Virus record (IMG/VR): IMGVR_UViG_3300025669_001026 | Location: 1 to 64,000 of that record | Reading direction: 5' to 3' (one strand) | Source of the DNA: a virus | Length of the DNA stretch: 64,000 nt | Shown here: in pieces, positions 41,433 to 49,333 of the stretch | Layout of the letters: each line of letters opens with the position of its first letter | Numbering within the stretch: position 1 is the stretch's first letter | Notes under the pieces: generated by a model | The model's database searches: none | Seen by the model: the letters and a program-made list of their open reading frames with translations, nothing else | What the model was told of the DNA's origin: nothing | Position numbers and translations under genes: made by a program

Positions 41433-41993
41433 TTAGTCCTCCTCCAGTATCTGCGGTACCCAAAATGTGTTAACCTGCCAATTAAGGCTACAGATTGTTG
41501 AATCGTTTGCTACTACATGGTTAATGAGTTCGTCTGGTATGCCTGCCTCACTGGAATGTTTGATAGCATTCTCAGCTTCAGGTTGGCCCGGGCGATCTAT
41601 TCTGATTACTATTCCTCCAAGATCCCGGATGAACTCTGCTTCATTTAGAAATCTTATGTCTGAGATAACTACATGCTTGTCCTCGTGCTCTCTCATGTGC
41701 TTCTCAGCCATCTTAAGCCATACATCCTCTCTGAATACGTCGCGGAACATATCCGTGCCCATGATCTGCAGGAAGCGTCTAGGAGTGATATCCCAAAACT
41801 CGTCTGTAGTCTCCTTAAGGGTGTGGTCTGTTACCTGCTCCTGTGTGAAGCCGAAGACTTCGGTAGCCATCTTCTTCATGGGTGCTGCCAATGAGTACTT
41901 AGTAAACATTTTGCAGTCGTGTGCAATAAGCATGTCCGCGAATGTGTCCTTGCCTGCTGCAATCTTTCCTGTTATTCCGATTGGTCTTAACAT
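41433..41993 (-). CDS. Deoxynucleoside monophosphate kinase
   Basis: 186 aa. P-loop GITGKIAAGKDTFAD at residues 7-21, LID/NMP region with RRFLQIMGTDMFR, and DIRFLNEAEFIRDLGGIVIRIDRPG, the typical signature of phage dNMP kinases (T4 gene 1 type). Phosphorylates dNMPs, including modified ones, to dNDPs with ATP, supplying phage DNA synthesis. Own promoter at 42034-42061 and strong AGGAGGAATTC site; first gene of the operon running to the capsid gene. Confidence 0.9.
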   Translation of the reverse strand: MLRPIGITGKIAAGKDTFADMLIAHDCKMFTKYSLAAPMKKMATEVFGFTQEQVTDHTLKETTDEFWDITPRRFLQIMGTDMFRDVFREDVWLKMAEKHMREHEDKHVVISDIRFLNEAEFIRDLGGIVIRIDRPGQPEAENAIKHSSEAGIPDELINHVVANDSTICSLNWQVNTFWVPQILEED

Positions 41994-42010
41994 AATGAAT
42001 TCCTCCTATC

Positions 42011-42022
42011 ACAATATGTTGT
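42011..42022. repeat. ACAATATGTTGT inverted-repeat motif, copy 3 of 3
   Basis: Between the -10 (42034) and the ribosome site of the dNMP kinase gene, the same position relative to promoter and gene as copy 1. Confidence 0.6.
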
Positions 42023-42033
42023 TTTACAATTAC

Positions 42034-42061
42034 AATATAGCAGGGGTCGGGGATAAGTCAA
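42034..42061 (-). promoter_or_regulatory. Sigma70-like promoter for dNMP kinase and head operon
   Basis: Minus strand TTGACT, 16-bp spacer, TATATT. It lies in the 81-bp gap between two genes and points left. The following genes down to 12489 have no other gap with an equally good site. Confidence 0.7.
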
Positions 42062-42074
42062 ACGACGAAACTAA

Positions 42075-43334
42075 TTACTTCTGTTGTAATTTATATTGTC
42101 TGTTGATGCTAGCCCTAATTGGACTGTCATCTGGAAGACTACTCATGTAGTTATGGACATCTTGATCGGAGATAGGCGCTGTGCCTTCTCTGTTGATATC
42201 TAAGGTACGTGGCATGCTTGGTTTACCTTTGGTAGCTAGGCCACCCCACCAACTACCTGCATCTCTTACTAAGGTTGCGATAGCCTTTGATTTGGTATCT
42301 TTACCTGCTTGGCCTGTTACTAGGTTATACCCCATTCTAGTAGGGTCTAAATAGTTAGTAGTTCTGGCTGCATCTGCCATATAATCTCCGGGCCATATCC
42401 AGGCAGCCGTTTCAGGGGACTTAGTCCCCACGGCTGCTGCACCTAGTCCTCTTACCAACGCTGAAGTTGATCTGCCTAGTTGGCGTTGTTCATAGGCCTC
42501 ATTACCTGGGAGGCCTCCTTGTATGGCGAAAGAGCGTTCTCTACCTTTAGACTTATCTCTAGCAGCTCCATGTTCCTCTGAAAATCTTGCTAATGCGAAC
42601 TTCTTAGCCTGCTCGGCTAGGAGTAACCCGAGAGTAAGCTTGTTGGCTACGCCCCCTACCTTACTAGCTACGCCACTTACGCCGGCGCCTCCTTTAATAC
42701 GAGAGGCTCCTAATTGTGTTCCTAATGATCCCCAGAAACCCCAGTTCATGATCTTATCCGTGATGTCTTGCTTCTGTTCAGGACTATCTGGGTTGATTCT
42801 TCCTAAACCTAGATCCTCTGATACACCTAAGAGAAAAGAATTGGAAATACCACCACCTGTGCCGGGCATTGAATCTAATGTTGTTCCTTTAATGGATGCA
42901 TCTAAATGATCCAGGGAGGGTGGTACCTTCTGGTATTGATCATAATAATCTGCTATTTCATTCTTAATACGTTCGGGTGTGTATCCTTTACCTTCCATGC
43001 CTTTAACCATGTAATCCATATACTGGTCGAAGCGGCTCACTTCTTTAGGGGCTTTAGTAGGTACTGTAGGAGGTGCTCCACCTTTATCCTTCATAGTAGC
43101 AAGCTTATCGTCAGTGGTGGACGTCATGTAGTTGTAGAATTTACCGAGTTGGTCTCTAGCACCTTTATCGGTGGCTAGATATCCACCAGCACCCGCGGCT
43201 GCTCCACCGAGGATACCTGTTGCGCCTGCGCGCCCTCTTATAAGGTATTCAAGAAGACCACCAACGCCGGCGCCTCCTGCTGAATAACCTAGTAATTTAG
43301 TAAGGGCCTTAAGTTGTTGCTCAGTCAATGCCAT
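42075..43334 (-). CDS. Gly-rich membrane-like protein (419 aa)
   Basis: N-terminal LGYSAGGAGVGGLLEYLI and GATGILGGAAAGAGGYLA are glycine-zipper hydrophobic segments; a soluble helical region follows (DQYMDYMVKGMEGKGYTPER); further hydrophobic stretches near GFWGSLGTQLGASRIKGG and LTLGLLLAEQAKKF. Four-base overlap with the upstream gene. Probable internal virion protein. Confidence 0.55.
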   Translation of the reverse strand: MALTEQQLKALTKLLGYSAGGAGVGGLLEYLIRGRAGATGILGGAAAGAGGYLATDKGARDQLGKFYNYMTSTTDDKLATMKDKGGAPPTVPTKAPKEVSRFDQYMDYMVKGMEGKGYTPERIKNEIADYYDQYQKVPPSLDHLDASIKGTTLDSMPGTGGGISNSFLLGVSEDLGLGRINPDSPEQKQDITDKIMNWGFWGSLGTQLGASRIKGGAGVSGVASKVGGVANKLTLGLLLAEQAKKFALARFSEEHGAARDKSKGRERSFAIQGGLPGNEAYEQRQLGRSTSALVRGLGAAAVGTKSPETAAWIWPGDYMADAARTTNYLDPTRMGYNLVTGQAGKDTKSKAIATLVRDAGSWWGGLATKGKPSMPRTLDINREGTAPISDQDVHNYMSSLPDDSPIRASINRQYKLQQK

Positions 43335-43956
43335 TAACTTTTTTACCTATGTCGTATTCCTTTGTGTACGCCGCGTCATTGTCCTGATTAATAGTCTTAT
43401 CCGTCAGTTCTTTGGGGGTAGGAGCTGGAATACTGGTGTCTGCAGGTTTAGCCTTAGGTAGCTTTGCCAAAGGAATACTAGTATCTCTGGGTATAGGCCC
43501 AGGTGCAGGTGTATTGTTAGGCCCCGGTGTGGTTAAAGGGTTTTTCCCGGATGGGGCTACTGGTTTTGGTTTAGACCCGCTTAGGTAGGCCAGTAACTTG
43601 CTGATATAATCATTCTTACCACTACCTGCCTGCCATCCACCGTAACCACCGGCCAATGCTGTTAGTAAGGCTATTAAAGGTGTATTCTTTGCACCCATCA
43701 TCTTACCGCCTATCGCACCGGCTAGACCTGCTCCTATGCCACCGACGCCTGCGCCGATCCATTTCTTATGTTGAGGTTTCATACCCTGCCATCCTTTATA
43801 TATGTCCTGCATAAAGCCAGCTTCTTTGCTTATGTAACCACCGTAGTACGCTTTAAGGTAAATATCTGTCTTTTTGTCTGCACTAGTCTTTTGCATTTTG
43901 TTTTGTCCTCTTTGTAGTGTGTCTTCAATTGAGGTGTCCCTCATAATGTTATTCAT
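43321..43956 (-). CDS. Tagged Gly-rich membrane-like protein (211 aa)
   Basis: DIYLKAYYGGYISKEAGFMQD carries the GYxxGYxxKEA-type tag at about residues 32-48. Hydrophobic IGAGVGGIGAGLAGAIGGKM and LIALLTALAGGYGG segments follow, then a Pro/Thr-rich tail. First gene leftward from the divergent promoter region. Confidence 0.55.
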   Translation of the reverse strand: MNNIMRDTSIEDTLQRGQNKMQKTSADKKTDIYLKAYYGGYISKEAGFMQDIYKGWQGMKPQHKKWIGAGVGGIGAGLAGAIGGKMMGAKNTPLIALLTALAGGYGGWQAGSGKNDYISKLLAYLSGSKPKPVAPSGKNPLTTPGPNNTPAPGPIPRDTSIPLAKLPKAKPADTSIPAPTPKELTDKTINQDNDAAYTKEYDIGKKVNGID

Positions 43957-43961
43957 TCCTT

Positions 43962-43990
43962 AATATAATACACGCGCCTGCATAGTACAA
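43962..43990 (-). promoter_or_regulatory. Leftward promoter of the divergent region
   Basis: Minus strand TTGTAC, 17-bp spacer, TATATT, six bp upstream of the ATG at 43956. Spacer end CGTGTATTATAT equals that of the promoter at 687-715. Confidence 0.55.
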
Positions 43991-44015
43991 ATAGGCAGTA
44001 ACTGTTAAAGATCGC

Positions 44016-44043
44016 TTGACTTTTCAGGAAAACACTATATGTT
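44016..44043 (+). promoter_or_regulatory. Rightward promoter of the divergent region
   Basis: TTGACT, 16-bp spacer, TATGTT. Only 26 bp separate it from the leftward -35, so the two operons likely compete or are co-regulated. The first rightward gene starts at 44062. Confidence 0.55.
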
Positions 44044-44061
44044 GTGTTAGGAGGAATTAAT

Positions 44062-44703
44062 ATGATAGGAATAGTAAGTCCACACATGTACCAAGAAAAA
44101 TATTGGTTTGGGTTAGACGGTAAAAATGAATTCACTACAGTTAAAAGGAGGAGTGATATGATACACTTTGAAGATTCAGGAGGAAAGAAACACGCGCTTA
44201 GACCGGAGGATGTCTCTTCGATTGAGCAGAAAGAAAAGGATGGAAACTTCTTTCTATCCAGTAACATTGAAGGCACAGCAGATATAGAAATCAACGAAAT
44301 CACCTATAATGAGCTTATTAGTTATTTAAGCCAGGACTACGATGGTTATTGGGAACAGAAGATGGAGACGTTTAGTGGCCTACTTAAGGAAGAGGAAGCG
44401 GGAAAGGACACACAAGAAGAGTACGATCTTAGTGGTGACTATAAGTACTCTCAACAGCCTTATGAGATTGGCTCGTCTGGTACAGGTGATAGTACTTGGA
44501 GCACTACTATTACGTCTAATAGTGTCACAGATAATTATCTGAGTGACGCGTCTGCTACAACTGCAACTACGGATACAGGTACCACCTATAAACATACCAT
44601 GACGCCTCAGGAGATAAGAAATGCTTACTCCAATTATGCAACGACAATATCTACTGCACGGAAGCAGGGGCTCGCACGGAAACTTCAAGGAGCTATTACA
44701 TAA
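44062..44703 (+). CDS. Hypothetical protein (213 aa)
   Basis: ATG at 44062 with AGGAGGAATTAAT; an in-frame GTG at 44044 lies on the promoter and is rejected. N-terminal half beta-rich with acidic loops (MIHFEDSGGKKHALRPEDVSS), Thr/Ser-rich middle, basic C-terminus (STARKQGLARKLQGAIT). One-base overlap with the next gene, which has a similar N-terminal pattern. No family recognised. Confidence 0.65.
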   Translation: MIGIVSPHMYQEKYWFGLDGKNEFTTVKRRSDMIHFEDSGGKKHALRPEDVSSIEQKEKDGNFFLSSNIEGTADIEINEITYNELISYLSQDYDGYWEQKMETFSGLLKEEEAGKDTQEEYDLSGDYKYSQQPYEIGSSGTGDSTWSTTITSNSVTDNYLSDASATTATTDTGTTYKHTMTPQEIRNAYSNYATTISTARKQGLARKLQGAIT

Positions 44704-45095
44704 TGTTTATAAAATCAACAAACACCGATGGCTTTGGTGTAATCATCAACACAGATGAAATTACTGTTATTGAGAAGGATGCTGTAGAGGTTACGGTAAA
44801 CTTCCGTTCAGGTAGGATAGATGTTCCGACCACAGAATTTGCCTTATTTGAGTCTATTCTGTGTGCTGAGTATAATCGTGAAGTTAAAAGTCGTATGGAT
44901 GACCTCGTTGATAAACTGGATGATGATGCTGCTAAAGGATCGGCCGCTGGATACCGGTCTAATGAGGATATACAGGCCCTTATAGCTTCATTCATGCAGA
45001 AGTATATTGGCCCAGGGCACGAAGAGAGTGAGGAGTCTTGGAGCAATGATAGTTCATCAACAACAGACGATGAAGAACAAGCTTATTTAACATAG
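44703..45095 (+). CDS. Hypothetical protein (130 aa)
   Basis: N-terminal beta module (GVIINTDEITVIEKDAVEVTV, FRSGRIDVPTTEF) like that of the upstream gene, then helix and an acidic Ser/Glu/Asp-rich tail. ATG overlaps the upstream TAA. Role unknown. Confidence 0.65.
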   Translation: MFIKSTNTDGFGVIINTDEITVIEKDAVEVTVNFRSGRIDVPTTEFALFESILCAEYNREVKSRMDDLVDKLDDDAAKGSAAGYRSNEDIQALIASFMQKYIGPGHEESEESWSNDSSSTTDDEEQAYLT

Positions 45096-45104
45096 GAGGT
45101 AACC

Positions 45105-45455
45105 ATGTTAAAATTTGGATTTGATGAAGAGGACCCAATTCCGGAGGATGCACCAGTATCCTTTAGGGTCTATCGCAAGAAACCTGTAACTATCTTTGCA
45201 TCACCTATCCACGAGGCCTTTGAGGTTATGACGCCTAATGGTGCTGTGCATGCTGAAGCAGGTGAGTATTTAGTAATGGGAGTCGAAGGAGAACTATATC
45301 CTATTAAAGAGTCGATCTTTAAGAAGACCTATGAGTATGCGGATGAAGAGGAGATATCCCTGCACTTCGACGGGGAAAAGTCTAACGCGTTAGACAAAGA
45401 GCCTATCCATCTACGTGAAGAGGTCAAGAGGCTTGAACGGGAGGTCTACAAATGA
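45105..45455 (+). CDS. PGDYG-domain protein (116 aa)
   Basis: YRKKPVTIFASP...VMTPNGAVHAEAGEYLVMGVEGELYPI...FKKTYEY fits the PGDYG family (x-KPV-x-A ... GDYLV-x-G-x-DGE-x-YPI ... F-x-x-Y), common in phages and of unknown function. AGGAGG site upstream. The 16-bp palindrome at 45380-45395 is inside the gene and encodes KSNALD. Stop overlaps the next ATG. Confidence 0.75.
   Translation: MLKFGFDEEDPIPEDAPVSFRVYRKKPVTIFASPIHEAFEVMTPNGAVHAEAGEYLVMGVEGELYPIKESIFKKTYEYADEEEISLHFDGEKSNALDKEPIHLREEVKRLEREVYK
45380..45395. promoter_or_regulatory. 16-bp palindrome GTCTAACGCGTTAGAC, copy 3 of 4 (inside a gene)
   Basis: Exact palindrome within the PGDYG gene, 57 bp before its next gene's ATG at 45452. 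Confidence 0.65.
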
Positions 45456-45532
45456 GTAAACAAGACTGGAGGCAAAGTAGTCAATACTTGAAAATGGTTA
45501 CACAACGCAGTATTGTAGGGGGTAGTACATAA
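45452..45532 (+). pseudogene. 5' fragment of a gene interrupted by an HNH endonuclease
   Basis: ATG overlaps the upstream TGA and follows GGGAGG; 26 codons (MSKQDWRQSSQYLKMVTQRS...) then TAA. The HNH gene 33 bp downstream is in the same frame and carries about 50 residues at its C-terminus beyond the nuclease that look like the rest of the broken gene. May still be translated as a short peptide. Confidence 0.55.
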
Positions 45533-45565
45533 TTAACAAGGTATTTTAATATAACAGCACACAAT

Positions 45566-46618
45566 ATGACGAATAGAGAGGGAGAGCGCATAGGTACATT
45601 AACTGTCCTTGGGCATGCAGGTACAAATAAGCATAGAAAAGCCCTTTGGACCTGCCTCTGTGACTGCGGTAAAACTGTTACACTTCCTAGTAATGTTTTG
45701 GGGAACAGAGAGTTCTGTTCTAATTCGTGCCCACTCGCTACTGTTTTTACAAAACACGGCATGTATAACACCTATGAGTATATAGCGTGGCGTAATATGA
45801 AAGCAAGATGCACGAATCCTAAGCATAAATCTTATAAAAGATACGGAGGAAGAGACATAACAGTCTGCCCTCATTGGGACACCTTTGAAGGCTTCTTTGA
45901 GGACATGGGCTTGCGTCCTAAGGATCACCCGGAGGAGGGTCCTTTTATCCTGAATAGACGGGATAATGACTTAGGCTATTTTAAATCTAATTGCCACTGG
46001 GCTACACAAAGAGAACAGGCGAACAACAGGAGTACAAACAATATGAAAACCTTGAACGGTAAAACCCGGACAATGACCCAATGGTGTCGTTATTATAATA
46101 CATCATACCACCTAGTTAAGGATCGTTTAAAACGAGGATGGGATCTTGAGCGCGCCTTAGTTGCTCCTATTACCAAAAAATCAACTGCTGCCTCTGACGA
46201 CTTTAGAAGAACACCTTCTTATCGAAAATGGAGAGCAGCAGTTATAAGGCGGGATACACGATGTGCAGTATGCTCAAGCATTAAGAATAGGCAAGCACAT
46301 CATAAAAACGGTGCTAAGTATTTTAAAGAGCAAAGATATGATGTAGATAACGGTATAACTCTCTGCCGGGACTGCCACATAGAGTTCCACTGTGATTACA
46401 AAAACAGTTATAGAGAAAAATGTACAGAAAAGGATTTTATGAACTTCCAGGCTCTTATGTGTTATGCTATGGCCCTTGGAGCAGCACAGATTGTACATGA
46501 AGGCCGTGAGGAAGCTGATACTATGGAGAGCATGATTAACAATATGAATAACATAGGTAGTTCATTCATGCAGGATATGGGCCCGGTTGACGACTTCGAA
46601 GCACAAGGCTTATTATAA
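45566..46618 (+). CDS. HNH homing endonuclease fused to host-gene C-terminus
   Basis: 350 aa. N-terminal finger (CLCDCGKTVTLP...FCSNSC), AP2-type DNA-binding motif (YKRYGGRDITVCPHW, FFEDMGLRP), then HNH core CAVCSS...QAHHKNG...ITLCRDCHIEFH. After TEKDFMNFQ, where the 11611-12375 homologue ends, a further ~50 residues (YAMALGAAQIVHEGREEAD to DDFEAQGLL) have no nuclease counterpart. ATG has no clear ribosome site. Inserted in the rightward operon. Confidence 0.88.
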   Translation: MTNREGERIGTLTVLGHAGTNKHRKALWTCLCDCGKTVTLPSNVLGNREFCSNSCPLATVFTKHGMYNTYEYIAWRNMKARCTNPKHKSYKRYGGRDITVCPHWDTFEGFFEDMGLRPKDHPEEGPFILNRRDNDLGYFKSNCHWATQREQANNRSTNNMKTLNGKTRTMTQWCRYYNTSYHLVKDRLKRGWDLERALVAPITKKSTAASDDFRRTPSYRKWRAAVIRRDTRCAVCSSIKNRQAHHKNGAKYFKEQRYDVDNGITLCRDCHIEFHCDYKNSYREKCTEKDFMNFQALMCYAMALGAAQIVHEGREEADTMESMINNMNNIGSSFMQDMGPVDDFEAQGLL

Positions 46619-46627
46619 AGGAGGATA

Positions 46628-46990
46628 ATGATGGAAGCTGAAATGTATTACACAAAGGATGAGAAGACCGGTCGCTATAAGGAGGCCGGCTTCCGTCATG
46701 AGGTTATGACAGGTACTGGTATATGGTTGCTACAGCAGCATAAGTCTGGTTGTAGTTACCATAACATAGTAGCTAGAATGGCTGACCTACCTGAACCAGT
46801 TGAGATGGCTGACCTAGCTAAGTGCATTATGCTTGAGGACATTGTAAGTCATGCTGTATTGAGATGGATGGAGACAGGTACTTCCATAAGCCCCAGTGAT
46901 GCTGCTATGCAGATCTGTGCTAATGTCTATGAGAAGATGCAGGAGAATAAAAAGAAACTAGAAGACTTCTCGGAGGCATTAGAAAGATGA
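46628..46990 (+). CDS. Hypothetical protein (120 aa)
   Basis: AAAGGAGGATA upstream of two adjacent ATGs (46628, 46631). All-helical middle (IWLLQQHKSGCSYHNIVARMA, DIVSHAVLRWMETG) and Lys/Glu-rich C-terminus. Stop overlaps the next ATG. No family recognised. Confidence 0.65.
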   Translation: MMEAEMYYTKDEKTGRYKEAGFRHEVMTGTGIWLLQQHKSGCSYHNIVARMADLPEPVEMADLAKCIMLEDIVSHAVLRWMETGTSISPSDAAMQICANVYEKMQENKKKLEDFSEALER

Positions 46991-47124
46991 ACATTCTTGC
47001 AAAATTACTAAAAGAGGCTATTATGTGGTTATGCGCCGGTTTAATAGTCATAGGCACTGGGGTTATATGTTTATGGGTAGTACTACCCTTCTGTATACTT
47101 GGTGCTTTATTTGGAGAGGATTAA
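46987..47124 (+). CDS. Single-pass membrane protein (45 aa)
   Basis: ATG overlaps the upstream TGA; TAA overlaps the next ATG (TAATG). MNILAKLLKEAIMW then a long hydrophobic helix LCAGLIVIGTGVICLWVVLP, ending FGED. Coupling on both sides supports it. Role unknown; size and make-up fit superinfection or lysis-control peptides but nothing proves it. Confidence 0.55.
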   Translation: MNILAKLLKEAIMWLCAGLIVIGTGVICLWVVLPFCILGALFGED

Positions 47125-47285
47125 TGTTAACAGTAGACGCACAGAAGGATTTGTTTATACTTAATGCATATTATTTTGATGGTATTATAGATAGTCTTTA
47201 TATAGGACCATTTGATAGTACTATGTTTAAGTGGGGAACAGGTTCCTTTACAGTAGATTTTTGGATTAACGGCGTAAAGCAATAG
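47124..47285 (+). CDS. Hypothetical protein (53 aa)
   Basis: ATG overlapping the upstream stop, GGAGAGG just before. Aromatic-rich (LFILNAYYFDGIIDSLYIGPF, FKWGTGSFTVDFWINGVK), a compact beta pattern. No family recognised. Confidence 0.5.
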   Translation: MLTVDAQKDLFILNAYYFDGIIDSLYIGPFDSTMFKWGTGSFTVDFWINGVKQ

Positions 47286-47294
47286 GAGGAGACT

Positions 47295-47708
47295 ATGAAT
47301 ATAGGGTATTTAAGTGGTCCGATGACTGATATTGAAGAGTACAATCATCCGGAGTTTCGTAGAGTAGGAGGCATACTGGTTAGGTCCGGTCTGCTTAGGA
47401 AGCTTATTAACCCATCAGATATGGATGAAGGTGAACAGGCCTGGAGTTATTACCTTAAAAGGGACCTATGTATGATTCTCAATGGTAACGTGGATACTAT
47501 TATCCTATTACCAGGTTGGCAGGCAAGTAAGGGCGCACGCATTGAAGTACGTGTAGCCATAGAAGTATTAGACGCAGAGGTGTACACTTATAGAGACACG
47601 GAGGAGGGTTTCTCGTTAACACCACTGCATGTGTATCCAGAGACGATGATCAAGTGTAAAGCCGCTAGATCTAAAACAATCAACGTACCTTTGGAGGTAG
47701 CAGTATGA
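47295..47708 (+). CDS. DUF4406 / nucleoside deoxyribosyltransferase-like protein
   Basis: 137 aa. IGYLSGPMTDIEEYNHPEF, INPSDMDEG...SYYLKRDLCMIL, DTIILLPGWQASKGARIEVRVA are the DUF4406 signatures (YLSGPMTG, LLPGWxxSxGAxxE). The fold is that of nucleoside deoxyribosyltransferases; phage members are usually uncharacterised. C-terminal 40 residues extend beyond the domain. AGGAGG site; four-base overlap with the next gene. Confidence 0.85.
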   Translation: MNIGYLSGPMTDIEEYNHPEFRRVGGILVRSGLLRKLINPSDMDEGEQAWSYYLKRDLCMILNGNVDTIILLPGWQASKGARIEVRVAIEVLDAEVYTYRDTEEGFSLTPLHVYPETMIKCKAARSKTINVPLEVAV

Positions 47709-48013
47709 AGAAGATATGCCCAAGTAAAGATCTCCTCGCGAAAGAGGGACTCACCGAGGAGTGTTGTGCAGAAGTATCACTAGAGGAGACCCAGCTAACG
47801 GCTCTAGTAGATCAGGCCCATAGCTTGCACATGGTGTCCATGGAAGTAAGAGAGACCACAAACCGCCATGTAGACCGTGCATTAGGGGCCACCCCTATGG
47901 ACGAGTGCGGCCCGGAGTCTGAGCCCTACTCTGACCTGGAGAAGATCAGGGACTCGTTAGATCACATATCAGCGAATCTCGCAACTATCAATGAACAAGT
48001 AACCCGTATATAG
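47705..48013 (+). CDS. Hypothetical protein (102 aa)
   Basis: Coupled to the DUF4406 gene by ATGA overlap. Acidic and helical (EECCAEVSLEETQLTALVDQ, LEKIRDSLDHISANLATINEQ), with a vicinal Cys pair. Probable coiled coil at the C-terminus. No family recognised. Confidence 0.6.
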   Translation: MKKICPSKDLLAKEGLTEECCAEVSLEETQLTALVDQAHSLHMVSMEVRETTNRHVDRALGATPMDECGPESEPYSDLEKIRDSLDHISANLATINEQVTRI

Positions 48014-48022
48014 GAGATAACC

Positions 48023-48352
48023 ATGACAGTAATGCAACACAAACTAGAACCCGGTGACTATGTAACAGTCAAGCCGCTTGATAAGGCGGAATTCGTAATC
48101 CAGATCATGCGTATCTCAGAACTCAATGAGGCATGGCAGGGTAAACCAGCTATGATATTTATCCTTGATCCCCATGATCCGTCTAAAGAAGGTGCTATCA
48201 CAATATCCGCTGATGAGTATAAACGCCTTAAGTATATACTGACAGGTGAACTGGATGTTGCTCCTGAAGAGCTCAAAGAGGCTTATGTAAAGGCCACGGC
48301 TTCTAAGAAGAAACCAGCTAAGAGCAAAAAAAAGGAGGCTCTATTAACATGA
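48023..48352 (+). CDS. Hypothetical protein (109 aa)
   Basis: AGGAGATAACC before ATG. N-terminal beta domain (LEPGDYVTVKPLDKAEFVIQI, KPAMIFILDPHDP), C-terminal basic tail ASKKKPAKSKKKEALLT, suggesting nucleic-acid contact. Stop overlaps the next ATG. Confidence 0.6.
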   Translation: MTVMQHKLEPGDYVTVKPLDKAEFVIQIMRISELNEAWQGKPAMIFILDPHDPSKEGAITISADEYKRLKYILTGELDVAPEELKEAYVKATASKKKPAKSKKKEALLT

Positions 48353-48627
48353 GTGATAACCCGGAAGCAATTCAGTGGAAGGAGCCTAGTTTAGACTTCG
48401 ACGTAAAGACTGATATGATGCATTTAAACTTAGGGGTAGTAGAGCTACCCCCTCATATCAACCCTGATAACACTGAAAGAATACTGGCTATAGTAACCGA
48501 ACTGGTGAACCAGATGATTGAAGATGATATCCTCCCCGGTATTTTATGCCCGGAAGATGATAGCTTTACCCCTATGGTAGAAGGTGTGGCCTTTGAGGAT
48601 GGCCTTAGGGAAAATGAAGAATACTAA
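48349..48627 (+). CDS. Hypothetical acidic protein (92 aa)
   Basis: AAGGAGG upstream; last gene of the rightward operon, followed by a terminator. DFDVKTDMMHLNLGVVELPPHI, ILAIVTELVNQMIEDDILPG; strongly acidic. No family recognised. Confidence 0.6.
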   Translation: MSDNPEAIQWKEPSLDFDVKTDMMHLNLGVVELPPHINPDNTERILAIVTELVNQMIEDDILPGILCPEDDSFTPMVEGVAFEDGLRENEEY

Positions 48628-48633
48628 TCTTAT

Positions 48634-48668
48634 GCCTGGGTCTATCTAGGGCCCGGGCCTCCTTTCTT
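48634..48668 (+). terminator. Terminator of the rightward operon
   Basis: GCCTGGG, 11-nt loop, CCCGGGC followed by a T-rich stretch, starting 7 bp after the last stop. Confidence 0.7.
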
Positions 48669-48752
48669 ACACATTTCTTTTATACAGAACCATACCATAC
48701 CTATTATGAATAATACTACAGCTGCCCCTAGTGCGCATCCTACCATATCCAT
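48642..48752 (-). CDS. Possible membrane mini-protein between convergent operons (36 aa)
   Basis: ATG at 48752 with GGAGAATCATT upstream. MDMVGCALGAAVVLFIIGMV then WFCIKEMCKKGG: one membrane helix followed by a basic Cys-containing end. It overlaps the rightward terminator and lies after the leftward one, so its expression is uncertain. Confidence 0.4.
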   Translation of the reverse strand: MDMVGCALGAAVVLFIIGMVWFCIKEMCKKGGPGPR

Positions 48753-48765
48753 AATGATTCTCCAT

Positions 48766-48797
48766 AAAAAAAGACTGGACTGTTAACCAGACCAGCC
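48766..48797 (-). terminator. Terminator of the leftward block 48828-57086
   Basis: Minus strand GGCTGGTCTGG...CAGTCCAGTC hairpin with one mismatch, then seven T. Convergent with the rightward terminator. Confidence 0.65.
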
Positions 48798-48827
48798 TTC
48801 TAAATTTAAAGCATATTCAATGCCAGT

Positions 48828-49325
48828 TTAACGCCCTAGTGGACTCATAGCCTGTGAGGGTAATCTAAGATTGAATGCACCCTCATTTTTTAGTTTGTAG
48901 AGCCTATCAATAAGATAAGGTATTGCTGTCCCTGCTAATGCGCCTGTTCCTGCCCCTATTGCAGTAGATAGGGTTTTATTACCCTTTCCGCCTGCTAAAT
49001 AGCCCAAGCCTGCACCTACACCTGCACCTGCTGTGGTTGTTGCGGGGAGATTCTCGAGTATGTTATTCTTTTTCTGTTCTTCCTCGTTGCTGATATAAGT
49101 CCTATCCTCTTTTAGAATCTTATCATGGAAACTAGATGGTTCATACTTCTTAGGCATGTATGGACGGAGATCTCCGAGAGCAGTATCAGCCATCATTGTA
49201 GGTACAGGTGCTACCGCTCTTAGTATATCCTTAAGGTCTATTGCTTCTTTCTCTACTGCTTCCTTCTGGATAACACTTGCTTCTTCGTAGCCACTCTCGT
49301 AGCCGTAAATGTATTCGTTTGTCAT
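48828..49325 (-). CDS. Tagged Gly-rich membrane-like protein (165 aa)
   Basis: N-terminus MTNEYIYGYESGYEEASVIQ then KEAVEKEA: the GYxxGY...KEA tag. Later TTTAGAGVGAGLGYLAGGKG and TAIGAGTGALAGTAIPYLI glycine-zipper helices. Same design as 43321-43956. Last gene of the leftward block. Confidence 0.55.
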   Translation of the reverse strand: MTNEYIYGYESGYEEASVIQKEAVEKEAIDLKDILRAVAPVPTMMADTALGDLRPYMPKKYEPSSFHDKILKEDRTYISNEEEQKKNNILENLPATTTAGAGVGAGLGYLAGGKGNKTLSTAIGAGTGALAGTAIPYLIDRLYKLKNEGAFNLRLPSQAMSPLGR

Positions 49326-49333
49326 AATGACTC

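Noticed and set aside
44044-44061. GTG start for the first rightward gene
   Set aside because: It lies on the -10/transcription start region and before the AGGAGG site that serves the ATG at 44062.
45533-45565. Group I intron around the HNH gene
   Set aside because: Only 33 bp before and none after the nuclease; no room for the intron core and no P/Q/R/S-like elements seen.
47025-47285. 86-aa plus-strand frame
   Set aside because: Its front part is out of frame with two well-coupled small genes (46987-47124 and 47124-47285) that explain the region better.
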